Notes: generated by a model from the letters alone, not told the origin. 34,423 nucleotides of DNA from Nymphaea colorata (GCF_008831285.2 NW_022204886.1:1-34423), one strand, 5' to 3'. Positions 10,736-21,249 are shown, counted from the stretch's first letter. Numbers and translations are program-made.

Positions 10736-11340
10736 CTGTTGTCTCATTAATTTATGTATGCAAGTGTCTCCAAGTATATGCATCCTATGTTGGTTTAATC
10801 TAAGATCTCAACTATTGTTGTCAAAAATCAATTTTAATCGGACGGTATTTCAATTGGATAAGACATTGAGGGCATTAGATTCATCGAGTGTACCTATTGC
10901 CAAACACCCATTCAAAATCATCAGCCTTTGGATTTCATTTAAAGTGGAATTCAATTGTGCTAAGTGTCATTTTATATATTCATTAGTTTTTAAGGAATTC
11001 CTTTTGTTTCTTTATTGAATTTTATATAAATATTTTATCATAATCCACAAAAGATACAGTTGAATCACTCTATAACATTGTTTGATACAATTCAATCGCT
11101 CTATTAGAGACAAAACTATCTCACAAAGACTAGGTCGGTAAAGTTTTGTCAGTCTACTTTAAGACTTTCCTTTTCCCACAATTGTCGGTTTCCATTTCTC
11201 TGACGAGGTCAAAGTTCAAATGTTTTAATTCAAATAAATTGTTATTCCAGTTCTTGATCAGATAGCGGGTAATTCAAGAAAGAGATCTCCCCACGCCGCT
11301 TCCCTCACATCATCATTTTCGTTCGAGAGAGAAAGAAAGA
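10736..11340. other. Spacer between tandem array and uL2 pseudogene
   Basis: AT-rich sequence without a recognisable exon. One open frame (10758-11018, plus) has no motif I can place. The last ~60 bases before 11350 are a GA-rich tract (gagagagaaagaaagagaga) like a plant 5' leader and may belong to the adjoining uL2 copy. Confidence 0.4.
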
Positions 11341-11353
11341 GAGAGAGGGAGAG

Positions 11354-11783
11354 GAAACGCGTGATCGGAGATGAGAGGAAGGGAGCGGGGTCGGTCTGCC
11401 GTCTGCACACCCACCACCGGTAGGGTCCGGCAAGGTTTCGATTGCCGGTCGTCGGACAGGGATGGAGATCGTGCATGACCCTGGGAAGGGTGCGCTGTTC
11501 GCTAGGGTGACCTTTCATTACGACCATCCGAGGGAGCTAATGATCACCACCGGATGTCGACAGGTCGGGTCATCTACTGCGACAAGAAGGCTACCATCTC
11601 TGTGGCAATGTCCTCCCGCTCCAATCCATTCCTGAGGAAGCCGTCGTGCGCAACATCGAGCGCCATGTAGCCAACCATGGTGTTTTCGCTCGATCCTTCG
11701 GGAACTACGCACCTTTCGAAACGCATGATCAGAGATGAGAGGAAAGGTGCGGGATCGGTCTTCCGTCTGCACACCCACCACCG
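11354..11783 (+). pseudogene. RPL8: Ribosomal protein uL2 (RPL8) pseudogene with duplicated N-terminus
   Basis: Decayed copy of cytosolic large-subunit protein uL2, which helps form the peptidyl-transferase region of the 60S ribosome. Starting at 11358 the frame reads RVI then DERKGAGSV, LHTHHR, a TAG stop where lysine belongs, and GPARFR. After a deletion and frame change it continues EIVHDPGKGALFARVTF. After another gap it gives VIYCDKKATIS, and after a further shift NVLPLQSIPEEAVV and HVANHGVFARS. The order matches uL2 residues about 3-110 of ~260. At 11718-11783 the N-terminus appears again: MIRDERKGAGSVFRLHTHHR, about 364 bases after the first copy. The remaining C-terminal part is absent. 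The missing internal pieces, stop and frameshifts rule out function. Conserved HTHHR and GPARF make the identity firm. Confidence 0.9.
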
Positions 11784-12980
11784 GTTTTGCGGTTTATTAG
11801 TATTGCTGTTTCTTCTTTTATTTGGTTATATTGATTGCATATTGGTTGTTTTTCATCATTTGATTAGTGTAGTGAGCCCAATATGTTCTTCATTGATGTT
11901 GTGATGGATCTGATCTAGGATATTGAATTGGTGTTTTTGATCTGATCTCGTCTTTGGTGTTTTTTTTTTTTTGTTTTGTGATCTTGGTTAAAGAAATCAA
12001 AGTTTACGAAGTTAAGAGACATAATATCCCAATTGATTGAGTTGTAAGGTTTTTATGCTAGTTAAGTATATGGTATATGCTTGGTAACTTTAAATGCTAT
12101 TTGGTTTTAACTGCATAGTCACAGAAACGAGGGAGACGCCATACTTGTGGGAAATCTTGTTGGTCATTGAAATTTGGTGAAAAAAATATACTGTAGTGGT
12201 ATAAAAGAAGTGCAGTTTCTTTTTTCAGGAGAAGAAGTCGATGTTGTTGATACTTGATATGATACAGATATTTGAAAAGAATTAAAAATGTTTTAGAGAG
12301 AGCTAAGTTAATCCGATACGTACTAAGCATCAAATGGTCTTGTTAATACCAACCTTATCATACTCGGCTTCATCCGACCGATACAAATTGAAATACTGGC
12401 AAATGGATTTGAATCAGCAATTTCAAGAGTACCGAGTGTCGCCTTTTGACTATTTTTAAATATTTTAAGAATTTTCATTAATTATAAACATTTTCATTTA
12501 TTCTTTAAGATTGTTTTTTAAAATTTCTTTTACAAAACTCTGGTAAAAACTGGAGATTTGATGAGAGTCCTCAAAATGTCAATGGATCTGGATCTTGTCC
12601 AGTTTTGGATCACGTGTGTTGCGGCGAGGGTGTATGCTCACATCTGAATTCAGAATAAAGCAATTCAAAAACTGAAGAAAAATAAGCGCGATATCTGTGA
12701 CGATCATGGGCATAATTGTCTTTTCAGAGAAAAACCGTCACATGAAGCCAGCGTTGAGGAGGCAACTTGTCCAATCATCCCATTGTCGAAAAGTGATGCG
12801 TGGGACCCCATCCCATTTGAAAACACTAGAAAAACCGTGGGGAATTGCAGTTAAAACAGAAAATCAAGAATCCGGATAGCACTAACCAAGGATGCGCTGA
12901 GGAGGTTCCCCAAGAAGCAATTCGCCAGGACTCGACATTCCACCCTTCAGTGGTATGCCGTTTCCCCTGCTTCTTGCTGC
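11784..12980. other. Non-coding stretch, intron-like then possible promoter
   Basis: Sequence from 11784 is T-rich and begins with gttttg directly after the second HTHHR copy, so it may be an old intron of the uL2 gene, but I find no later uL2 exon. A poly-T run lies near 11962. From about 12600 to 12980 composition becomes more balanced, leading into the region upstream of the NPGR1-like pseudogene. No convincing coding exon was found. Confidence 0.35.
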
Positions 12981-12994
12981 CATCCTTTTGTTTG

Positions 12995-13090
12995 TTTCCT
13001 CTCGCTGCGGTAGTGATCGTGAAATCTCGATTTGCTGGTCCTTTTCCTCTCGCTGCGGTAGTGATCGTGAAGTCTCGATTTGCTGGTCCT
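12995..13090. repeat. 48-bp tandem duplication
   Basis: Two head-to-tail copies of a 48-base unit beginning tttcctctcgctgcggtagt, differing at one position (gaaatctc versus gaagtctc). It lies in the pyrimidine-rich region that would be the 5' leader or first intron of the NPGR1-like pseudogene. The near identity indicates a recent duplication. Confidence 0.93.
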
Positions 13091-13760
13091 TCTTCTGACT
13101 TGGCGCGTCTTTTTTATCGTTGCCACGGACGTGATTGTAGGTATTCTTGGATTTCTCGGTTTTGGTTAGGTTGACGCTTCGTTTTGTGGTGATTCTTCGA
13201 ATTTGGTCTTGGTGGTTGCGTTGTTTGGGTCAGGAAGAACGATGCGAGAAGTTGATCACAACGGATCTTGATTTCATGTGCCTGTTCCTGTTCTATTTGT
13301 AGTCGTTCTGTTTGCTGCATCTTGATGCAGTATTGTCGTATCTCGTTCCTTTTCCCACGCTGATTGCTTGGAGATGGTCCTTTTAGTTCTTTTGATTTCA
13401 GAGAAAATTGCGGTTGTTTTGATTGATTGTTTGTCTAGACCTGTCTATTCAATTTCAATTTGTCGGATGGTAGTTTCTGGACTTTACTTTTGGTGGCAGT
13501 TCTGGATTTTCTCCTTTCTTTGCTCAATTATGGTCTCCTGTCTTCCTTGATTGAATTTGGTTGGGAAATAAAGTAACTCGAGGTCGATTGTCCATGCCTT
13601 CATAAGAATCTGTTTCACCAGATGGGAGGCTTCTTTTACAGGACGGCGTTTGTGCAAGGCAACATAAGCAGCACCTTTCTCTTCTTGAAATGCTTGAAGG
13701 AACATCCCAAACTGTTGATTTGGGTGAACAATAATAGAAAGCAGTCTCAGAACGAGCATC

Positions 13761-16030
13761 ATTCTGTGTGCATGCTTTGGCGAGCAGTTCAAATTTGAGG
13801 AGGTGGAGCCTCCTCTGTCACCAGAATCTTTCGCGACGAGAGATTTTTCGGCTGGTGGCATTTCCTCCAGGACTTTGGATTGGGATGCCAAGTTTGAGGA
13901 TAATCATGTCGAAGAGGTTGAAACTACTCTGATGGATGCCCTCTCACTGAACTATGTGGTGCCTTTCTTCCCCTTTTTGGTTCTTTATTTTCCTCTTGAC
14001 GGCTCCGTAGATGGTTGTTTTTAATATTCGTCAATCTCGTTTTCCTGCGCAGGAAGCGCGTGCTTTATTGGGACGGCTGGAGTACCAGAGAGGTAACTAT
14101 GCTGCTGCTCTCCAGGTGTTCCGTGGGATTGATATACAGAGTTTGATGCCTAAGATGACTAAATCTGTCATTGAACTAGAATTTCAGCAGGAGCGAGATG
14201 TGCAGGTAGACTTCAACGCCAACTGCTAAGGAGGCTTTTTTCCTTTTTTGCGGCCTTCTTCTCTTTCCATATCTTTTCCTCTTTATTGCATTTTTTTATA
14301 CTGACGCTTCAAATAAATGCTTTTCTCCTTCTTTTCATGTAATCTTTTACGGTCTGGACAGTTTCAACTTTCTGAGGTGCTCAAGTTCATTGACATGAAT
14401 TCTGCGTTTGTTCACTTCTTCAGAATATTCGATCTTGCTTTTTTGTATGACATTTTAACTTACTTCTGTTGTAAAAGAACGTTACTATTAGAGTTAAATG
14501 AACAAATTGATTATATATTGCCTAACTTCAAAATTTCATGTGGTAATAAATATGTTGACAATTCCTATGAATGCTTGTGACATGTTTTTGTTCTCTTTCT
14601 GAGTTTTTATTTTCTCAAGACTTCTTCGCATGTTTGTTTGTTCTTTTTTTTCTTTTCTTTTGGGTGAATTGATTTAAGAATTCAATGAAATGTGAACCAT
14701 AGAAGACTCACCTTCTGTTTGTGATTTGACAGAGGCTGCCAAAGAGTGCAATGCTATCCTGGACACAGTCAAAGATGCATTACCTAAAGGCTTGCCTGTT
14801 GGTGTTTTTGGAGACTGCAAATTCCAGGAGATGTTCCATATGGCACTGGAATCTTTTCCTGTATTGTGGAAGAAGGCTGGCTGTCTTGAAGAGGCCATGA
14901 TTGAGAGAGAGAACCCAGAAGTGGCTTTTAGTCTTGGGTTGGCTGCTGCAGTATCAAGGGACATTAATAATTTAATGCAGCTTTGGAGAGTTCAAGAGAT
15001 TACTTGCATATGACAATGGGAAGTTCTGTTGAAGGACGGAGGCTTTTGGCCCTTGTTGTGTCTGCTGGGCCATCTCTTACTGAAGCTGAGACAGTTGTAA
15101 ATCTTGCTTTGGACGAGACCGTAGAGTTGGACCATATTTGTCTCTTGAGATTAAAGTGCAAACTTCAAATAGCTCAAAGGACGGCCCACACAGGCAATTG
15201 AGACGTATACATTTTTGTTTACTCTTATTCAAGCGCAAACAAGATCTCAAACTATGAAATCTGTATCTGAGGTACTCCATTGTGTGATAAAACTTAACTG
15301 CATATTCTTTCCCAAAGGAATAAATCTTCTTTGTTTTCTCTTTCCTGGTATTAATTGTTCATTTATTTTCAAAAGCTTGGTCAGATTGTTATCTTTCAAA
15401 TGTTTGACAAGTGATGCTGCGTAAAAGATTAGAAGCAGAGGCGTTATCTCAAACTATGAAATCTGTATCTGTCCATTGTGTGATAAAACTTAACTGCATA
15501 TTCTTTCCCAAAGGAATAAATCTTCTTTGTTTTCTCTTTTGTGGTAATAATTGTTCATTTATTTTCAAAAGCTTGGTCAGATCGTTATCTTTCAAATGTT
15601 TGACAAGTGATGCTGCGTAAAAGATTAGAAGTAGAGGCATGGCAAGATTTATCATACATATATACAGGACTTCGTTTATGGTCTGATGCAAGTATCTGTG
15701 TCAATAAAGCAATGTCATTTGGTGCACATCTCAAACTATGAAATCTGTATCTGTTCATTGTGTGATAAAACTTAACTGCATATTCTTTCCCAAAGGAATA
15801 AATCTTCTTTGTTTTCTCTTTTGTGGTAATAATTGTTCATTTATTTTCAAAAGCTTGGTCAGATTTTTCAAATGTTTGACAAGTGATGCTGCGTAAAAGA
15901 TTAGAAGCAGAGGCGTGGCAAGATTTATCATACATATATGCAGGACTTCGTTTATGGTCTGATGCAAGTATCTGTGTCAATAAAGCAATGTCATTTGGTG
16001 CATATTCTCCTACCAATTGGCATGCAGCAG
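13761..16030 (+). pseudogene. NPGR1: NPGR1-like calmodulin-binding TPR protein pseudogene
   Basis: NPG1/NPGR proteins are plant tetratricopeptide-repeat proteins that bind calmodulin and act in pollen germination (family knowledge). Exon 13761-13955 reads LCACFGEQFKFEEVE and SPESFATRDFSAGGISSR and ends at TAT|gt. Exon 14053-14205 reads EARALLGRLEYQRGNYAAAL, LQVFRGIDIQ and stops early at CAG|gt. Exon 14733-15271 reads EAAKECNAILDTVKDALPKG, then jumps from LEEAMI to ERENPEVAFSLG, losing most of the central TPRs. It then shifts frame to ESSRDYLHMTMGSSVEG, SLTEAETVVNLALDET and LLRLKCKLQIAQ, and shifts again to QAIETY. The final exon 15881-16030 reads RLEAEAWQDLSYIYAGLRLW and SPTNWHAAG. The expected ATG at 13761 is ATT, with a TGA upstream in frame. 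About 250 codons remain of ~700. Start loss, two frameshifts and deletions make it a pseudogene. Confidence 0.92.
15244..16010 (+). repeat. NPGR1: Threefold tandem copy of intron plus exon within NPGR1-like pseudogene
   Basis: Copies begin at 15244, 15446 and 15728, each with atctcaaactatgaaatctg. Copy A (about 202 bp) carries the intron and only the first ~30 bases of the following exon. Copies B (about 282 bp) and C also carry the exon encoding RLEAEAWQDL (RLEVEAWQDL in B) through NKAMSFGA. They are nearly identical apart from small differences: copy A has the extra bases gaggtac after the start, A and B have gttatct where C has lost it, and B has tatataca for tatatgca. Copy C alone continues into the rest of the exon, so it is the original 3' context. 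Confidence 0.95.
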
Positions 16031-16241
16031 GTTGGTGCTTTTTCATTTGTGGCTACTTTCATATGTATTTGTTCACTTCTCTAATATGCAACTGTGCCTT
16101 CCCTTGTTATCAGACTTCTTCAATTTTTTTGCGAAGGTGAGAATGTCTTAGGTCTCATAGCTTCCATTCAGATCCTTATGCTTCTGCTTTTTTCTTTCCC
16201 CCTTCATAGTTTCTTCTACTCCTAATTATATACCTCAACAG

Positions 16242-16327
16242 GTGAAACGTATGGGCGTGCGCCTGCAGCTCCAACAGGCTTCAACAGCAGCAGTACCACC
16301 ACCACCATCAAACGGAAAAGGGGAAAG
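16242..16327 (+). other. Exon-like stretch, unidentified protein
   Basis: Flanked by a good acceptor (cctcaacag) and donor (AAAG|gtaag). The open frame reads ETYGRAPAAPTGFNSSS followed by TTTTIKRKRGK, a low-complexity Ser/Thr run then a basic cluster like a nuclear localisation signal. It follows the NPGR1-like exon at 15881-16030 by about 210 bases on the same strand, where the NPGR1 family would instead have another TPR exon. It does not look like NPGR. I do not recognise it. Its frame runs without a phase break into the next exon-like stretch at 16632. Confidence 0.45.
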
Positions 16328-16631
16328 GTAAGAACATAATTATTAGGGGGTTGACACAAGGCATACACGGATCTTTATTAGGTGACATATTAGGGGGCCC
16401 ACTTAAGGCATAGGTGTATTTATGAAAGGCTGTGGTTGACGGCCTCGTAAGTCATAATATGTGTTGCTGCGGTATGTGTGGTAGTGCTTTGTTGGCAAAG
16501 ATATTGCATGGTTTGCTGGTAGGCTTTTATGCATGTTATACAGTTTAGAGTCCTGTTCTTGTTGATTTTTAACGGAGATTATGTTGCCATGCTTGATGCT
16601 TGTCTGACTTCAAAGCACTTAACACTAACAG

Positions 16632-16788
16632 GATCAGGCAGTTTCTATTGTGACGGAGTTACTTGAGAGCGAAGGGGTACCCCAGATGTTCAGACTATGT
16701 GTCTTTTGCTGCTACAGATATCTTGAACTTTGTGTCTCAGAATTATAGGATGAGACCAGTTTCTGGGGTTGAAGATTTCTTCTTGTAG
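16632..16788 (+). pseudogene. Exon-like stretch, unidentified protein, frameshifted
   Basis: Begins after aacactaacag and, joined to the stretch at 16242-16327, reads DQAVSIVTELLESEG. At that point the +1 frame takes over with GYPRCSDYVSFAATDILNF and VSQNYRMRPVSGVEDFFL, then TAG. The switch between two good-looking frames at EG/GY suggests a single-base indel in a real coding exon. I cannot name the family. Further short exon-like pieces follow near 16900-17070, less convincing. Together with 16242-16327 this may be a second captured gene piece joined to the NPGR1-like pseudogene. Confidence 0.4.
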
Positions 16789-17070
16789 TTTAAAGGTTTG
16801 TGTTATTTTTCAAACTTCCATATGCACATGCATGCTTTTGCAATTGAATAACTTAAGTTTCACATGTAGCATATTCAACTACTTTTTTCATCGACGATTG
16901 CGACCACAAACCATCCTTATTTCAGAAGATGAAGGGCATAAATTATTAGAACCAGAAATTTTTGGCTAAGGAATAGTGACAACGTTTTTCACAGCTGACC
17001 AACTGCTGAAGAAGCCAGTGCCCTGCCTTTGATTCTCTCGGTACCAAACCTCCTTTTTCCTGAAGTACAA

Positions 17071-17600
17071 GGTAAAGAAAAAGAGTGAGTAGCTTTTTTG
17101 AGTGACCTGTATTATTTTTCTTTTTTCCCTTTCCGTCAAGAGTGTACCATTTTGTAATGTATCTGGCTTCTGTATAAAAGAAGATGATTTTTTTAGTTCA
17201 GAACGGCCAATTTTTCTTTTTGTCTACGTTGTTAAAAGCGGTACATGTAATTAAATGCTTCTCGTGTCTTGCTTTTGAAAACTTCAAAATGTAGTGTGGG
17301 ATGAAGGCGTCCATGTTTGTCACACATTTGAAATATTTTGTAGAAATATTTTCTGGACTTTCCAAACTCAATCTGAGTCAGTTGAAAAAAAAATTCTTCC
17401 ATATTATTTCATAAGTTTTTTTACATGGAACAAGATTTTTCTTCCCCATGCATCAAACCTACACTCTATATCCAGGAAACATTCCATGGATTTTTCCGGA
17501 TGCATTTAATCCACTATTTTTTTTTCTTCTATGGTGAAAAATTGGTGCATGCATCGGTTGTTATCTCCTAAACCAAGAGAAGTTTTTTTCAATGGCGAAA
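17071..17600. other. Non-coding stretch before minisatellite
   Basis: T-rich sequence with poly-pyrimidine runs (17110-17140) resembling a 3' untranslated region but without a clear gene to attach it to. From about 17380 single words of the following minisatellite (tccatggatttttcc) already appear. Confidence 0.3.
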
Positions 17601-18370
17601 TCCATGGATTTTCTATCAAATGTTTCCACGATTTTTTTTTATAACTTGACTAAATCCACGAAATTTTTTCCTTGACTAAATTCACGAAATTTTTTCCTTG
17701 ACTAAATTCACGAAATTTTTTCCTTGACTAATCCGCGAAATATTTTCCATGAAATCCACGTCCAAGAATTTTTTTCCATGACTAGAAATCTGAGAATTTT
17801 ATTTCCATGACTAAAAACCCGAGAATTTTTTTCCATGACTAGGAATCCGAGAAAATTTTTTCCATGACTTTTTATCCATGACTAAAATCCACCAATTTTT
17901 TTTCAATGATCCACGATTTTTTTTCATGACTAAAAATCCAAGAAAATTTTATCCATGACTAAAAAATCCAAGAAATGTTTTCCATGACTACAAATCCATT
18001 CCATAACTACAAATCCATGAAATATTTTTCCATGATTACAAATCCACGAATCTTTTTCCATGACTAGAAATTCACAAAAACTTTTTCCATGACTAGAAAT
18101 CCACAAACCTTTTTCCATGACTTTTTCATCCATGAGATTTTTTTACCCATGACTTTTTATCCTAAGATTTTTTTACCCTGACTTTTTATCCATGACTATT
18201 TTTCTCCATGAGATTTTTTTTACCCATGACTTTTTATCCATGACTAAAAATCCACTAATTTTTTATGATTAGAAATCCAAGATATTTTTTACCATGATTA
18301 GTAATCCTTTCCATGATTAGAAATCCATGAAATCTTGACTAGAAATCCATGAAAACTTTTTCCATCCGAA
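17600..18370. repeat. AT-rich minisatellite built on 'tccatgactaaaaatccacgaaatttttt'
   Basis: About 770 bases of short, variable-length units of the pattern tccatgact-aaaaatcc-acgaaattttttt. Units run from about 25 to 40 bases. Local perfect runs occur, for example three copies of ttccttgactaaattcacg near 17665-17730. Sub-words recombine freely (tccatgactttttatcc, ccatgagatttttttac). The minus-strand open frame at 17930-18133 is just the repeat read as MEKDSWICNHGK-type peptide. Confidence 0.92.
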
Positions 18371-18379
18371 AAATTTAAG

Positions 18380-20636
18380 TGTGTTTTCTGTTTTACTGCC
18401 TTTGAAGCCCATGTGTCTTCTGCCTGCTCTCTAAAACGAGGCATATCTGCCTGCTCTCTAAAACGAGGCATAAGTAAAACGAGGCATAAGGCTCATACAA
18501 CCTGAAACGGCTCATACAACCATGAGTATACCTGAAACGGTGCTTGCAATCAATCGATGATCACAATTCTTCCCAAACTTTTTCGGAAAGGTGATTATTT
18601 TGCTCCCAAATTTAAAAAACATTGATGGTCTTAATCTTACCGAACAACAAAGTGGTTGACTTGGAAATCATATCCATATGTGCAACTAGCTACTTAATGA
18701 CACTTGCAATACATGAAGAAGATTTTACATTTTATTTATTTAAGTATCCTGTACAATGAAAATGTCTTTGCCTTCCCCTTGACGGAGTAACTCAAGCACC
18801 CTTAATTTACATGGACGAATCGAGGCGAAGGGAGGATTTCAGGATTGATTAAAGTACGCAGAAGGGAAGAGAGTCAAGCCTAATAGATGGAACTAATAAT
18901 TTAAAAATCGCTACTATTTTTAATCAACCTGCACGGTCTTTTTTTGCATTGTCAAGACACCAACTCACCTCTCTGATCACTGATCCCACTCAAACCTATC
19001 CCAAATTATTAGTTTTCGTAAATTTATTATTAGTTTACCGTCTCTTTCTCTTTTATCTCCTTAGATCAGCACTTGTTAGCTCAATAAACATATGGTTCAA
19101 CTATGAATCATGATAAATATGCATACTTTAGCTTTATATCACGAATTCATAATTGCATGTGCTAGTTTAATTGCAATTGTTTGATTGATTAATTATAGTA
19201 ATAACGATTTGAAAAATGAAATAGAACACATTTTATGTTATTGTGATAAATTTATGAATTTGTTTTCAAGCTTCCGCTTCATTCCACCTCGACAAGCTCA
19301 TCGCTTTGCTTCGCCTCATCACATTTCACAACACTGATGGGCTTCATCACTAGCTAGCCAGCAACAATAAGGGAGCAAAGAAAATTCTTAAAATGGATAC
19401 AGAGGCACTTAAGTGTTGGATCCACACACAAGTCTGAACTTCAATATCACCTAAAAGATTTAAGTGAAACCAGGAATGATCCACGATTATTCATTGAATA
19501 ACATGGGAGAGAGAAAAACTTTACCCTGGAATGGATCCACGATTATTCATTGAATTCACTGTCTGGAACCAGGAATGATGGCGGCAACCTTGGATGTCAA
19601 CTGTTGGAACATCTGAGAAGTGAGCAAGGGTGTCCACCCCTATATCATGTTCTCAGAAGAAAGGTAAAATTTGGCAAAAGCAGATAAATTTCAGAAATTA
19701 TGAGTTTCTGCAACTCGAGAGCAGAAAACAAAATCTAATAAAAAATTCTATAGCTTCCATTCTACACGTCCAAGATTCTGAAATTTTGAAAGCACAAAGT
19801 TGAATTCAATCCCTAACTTTGAACAACCAAATGAAAAGTCCGCCCCTATCCTGTTCAAAATCGGTCTGCAACCTTCTGTCCACAACTAGCAGTATAGGAA
19901 AATAAATTAGAAGTTGAAAATTTGAAACAGAAAGACCCCCCATTTTACATACATTGAAGAAGTTCAGATAAAAAAGCAGAAATTTGGAAGGCGGTTTTAT
20001 ATATATATTTATTCTTCCATGTGCTTTTAGTTCAAGAACAAGAATTCAAACAAAAAGAAAAGCAATAAAAACAACTAGGAATATAAAAACACCAAGAAAA
20101 TAAATAAGTAGGACTCAACTTTGTTTATGTTTATAATCACACACATCGTGATTACTACAGTAATTAATATATTCTGGACTTTCCTTTTTTTTTTTTTTCT
20201 GATTCCCATATTTTTTATGTTGATTAACATAAAAACTAACTTTAAAAATTGAATGGCCAGATTCCTATGTTGTTATGTGGGTAAACCATAACAACCAGGT
20301 GCAGCTTGGATGGTGCCTGGACAAGACCTTATTCAAAATGTAATACTTTTAGAACGTTTAAGCTTAAAAAAGACAGTCATTTTACCCTGCATCTATTCAG
20401 GTAAGTGAGCAAACGTGTGCACATGTTAATAGCATAAAAACAATGAAGAAAAGAGCATGGAATGGATTGGCTGCCATATCTGCCAGGCTGCAATGCATCT
20501 TCAAGTTCTTAGATTTGTAGACAAATTATGTAACGAGAAGAGGACAAAAAGAATAATATTGCTTGGAGAAACAGAGGTAAAACAACACCAAGATACATCA
20601 TTTAAATGCAAGGAAATGAATAAGCAAAATAATCAC
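18380..20636. other. Repeat-rich intergenic stretch
   Basis: Holds several small local duplications: ctgcctgctctctaaaacga twice and aaacgaggcataag repeated at about 18419-18490, gctcatacaacc with cctgaaacgg twice at 18490-18541, and ggatccacgattattcattg twice in 19479-19552. The stretch 19400-20100 has the A-rich, gene-poor texture of decayed long-terminal-repeat retroelements, but I see no terminal repeats, primer site or polymerase motif. A poly-T run is at 20186-20200. No gene was seen. Confidence 0.4.
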
Positions 20637-20736
20637 CTCCATGGTGCTGTAAGTAGTAAGAGATATCACCAACAGGAATAAACATGCCACCTACATATTC
20701 AGATTCCTTCCATTTCCCAAGAAATTTCAAAGGTAC
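20637..20736 (-). CDS. Isolated exon-like stretch, unidentified protein
   Basis: Read leftwards, an acceptor (tgttgcag) is followed by 100 bases of open frame encoding VPLKFLGKWKESEYVGG and MFIPVGDISYYLQHHG, then a GGAG|gtgatt donor. The mixed hydrophobic/charged composition, intact frame and both splice signals suggest a real exon from a plant gene, possibly another captured fragment. I do not recognise the family and no neighbouring exon joins it convincingly. The nearest candidates on the same strand are weak (21710-21780). Functional status unknown. Confidence 0.4.
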
Positions 20737-20785
20737 CTGCAACAGAAAAAATACACAGGAAGAAATGATAAAATGCTCCGAATTC

Positions 20786-21040
20786 CATTTCTTCAAAACC
20801 TCTTGGTTGAGCTTCATTGGCTAGTAATTTTCCTCAGTATGAAAACACAATGCATATAAAATGTAAGACATATCCATATGTCACACAAGATACATGATTA
20901 ATGGCTCATGTTGGCTTCCAATAAAAACATGTCCTTTTTCACGCTAATCCCTTTCTTCACAACTTTTCATGTTTGGTTGAGCTTCACCAGCAAGAAATTT
21001 TCCTCGGTATAAAAATCCAACAAAAACTATAAAATTTCAC
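20786..21040. repeat. Diverged direct duplication
   Basis: About 20786-20870 and 20945-21035 share ggttgagcttca, aattttcctc and gtat-aaaa words in the same order with many substitutions, indicating an old local duplication just upstream (minus sense) of the exon-like stretch at 20637-20736. Confidence 0.6.
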
Positions 21041-21249
21041 AAAACATTCAGAAAAAGTAGAATTGAAAAATCTCATTAATAGATAGAATTAAAAAGACGA
21101 GAACTGAGCTTGGTTTTCAGAATTTTAGTTCATGAGAAACAAAAACAGGGAATAGCTTAAAAATCTATCAAAAATAACTGGAAGTTCAAAAAATCCTGAA
21201 ATTTTTGGGCTAATTTTCAAACAACACCAAGAATTGAAGAAAGAAAGAA

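Noticed and set aside
11258-11781. Minus-strand open frames over the uL2 region
   Set aside because: They are antisense shadows of the uL2 pseudogene and its GA-rich leader.
13484-13891. 135-codon minus-strand open frame
   Set aside because: Its first third is antisense to the NPGR1-like first exon. The rest (QQFGMFLQAFQEEKGAAYV...) is attractive but matches no family I know and has no promoter or splice context.
14674-14964. 96-codon minus-strand open frame
   Set aside because: Antisense shadow of the NPGR1-like third exon.
17930-18133. Minus-strand open frame with repeated CNHGK/SHGK peptides
   Set aside because: It translates the AT-rich minisatellite; the peptide repeat reflects the DNA repeat.
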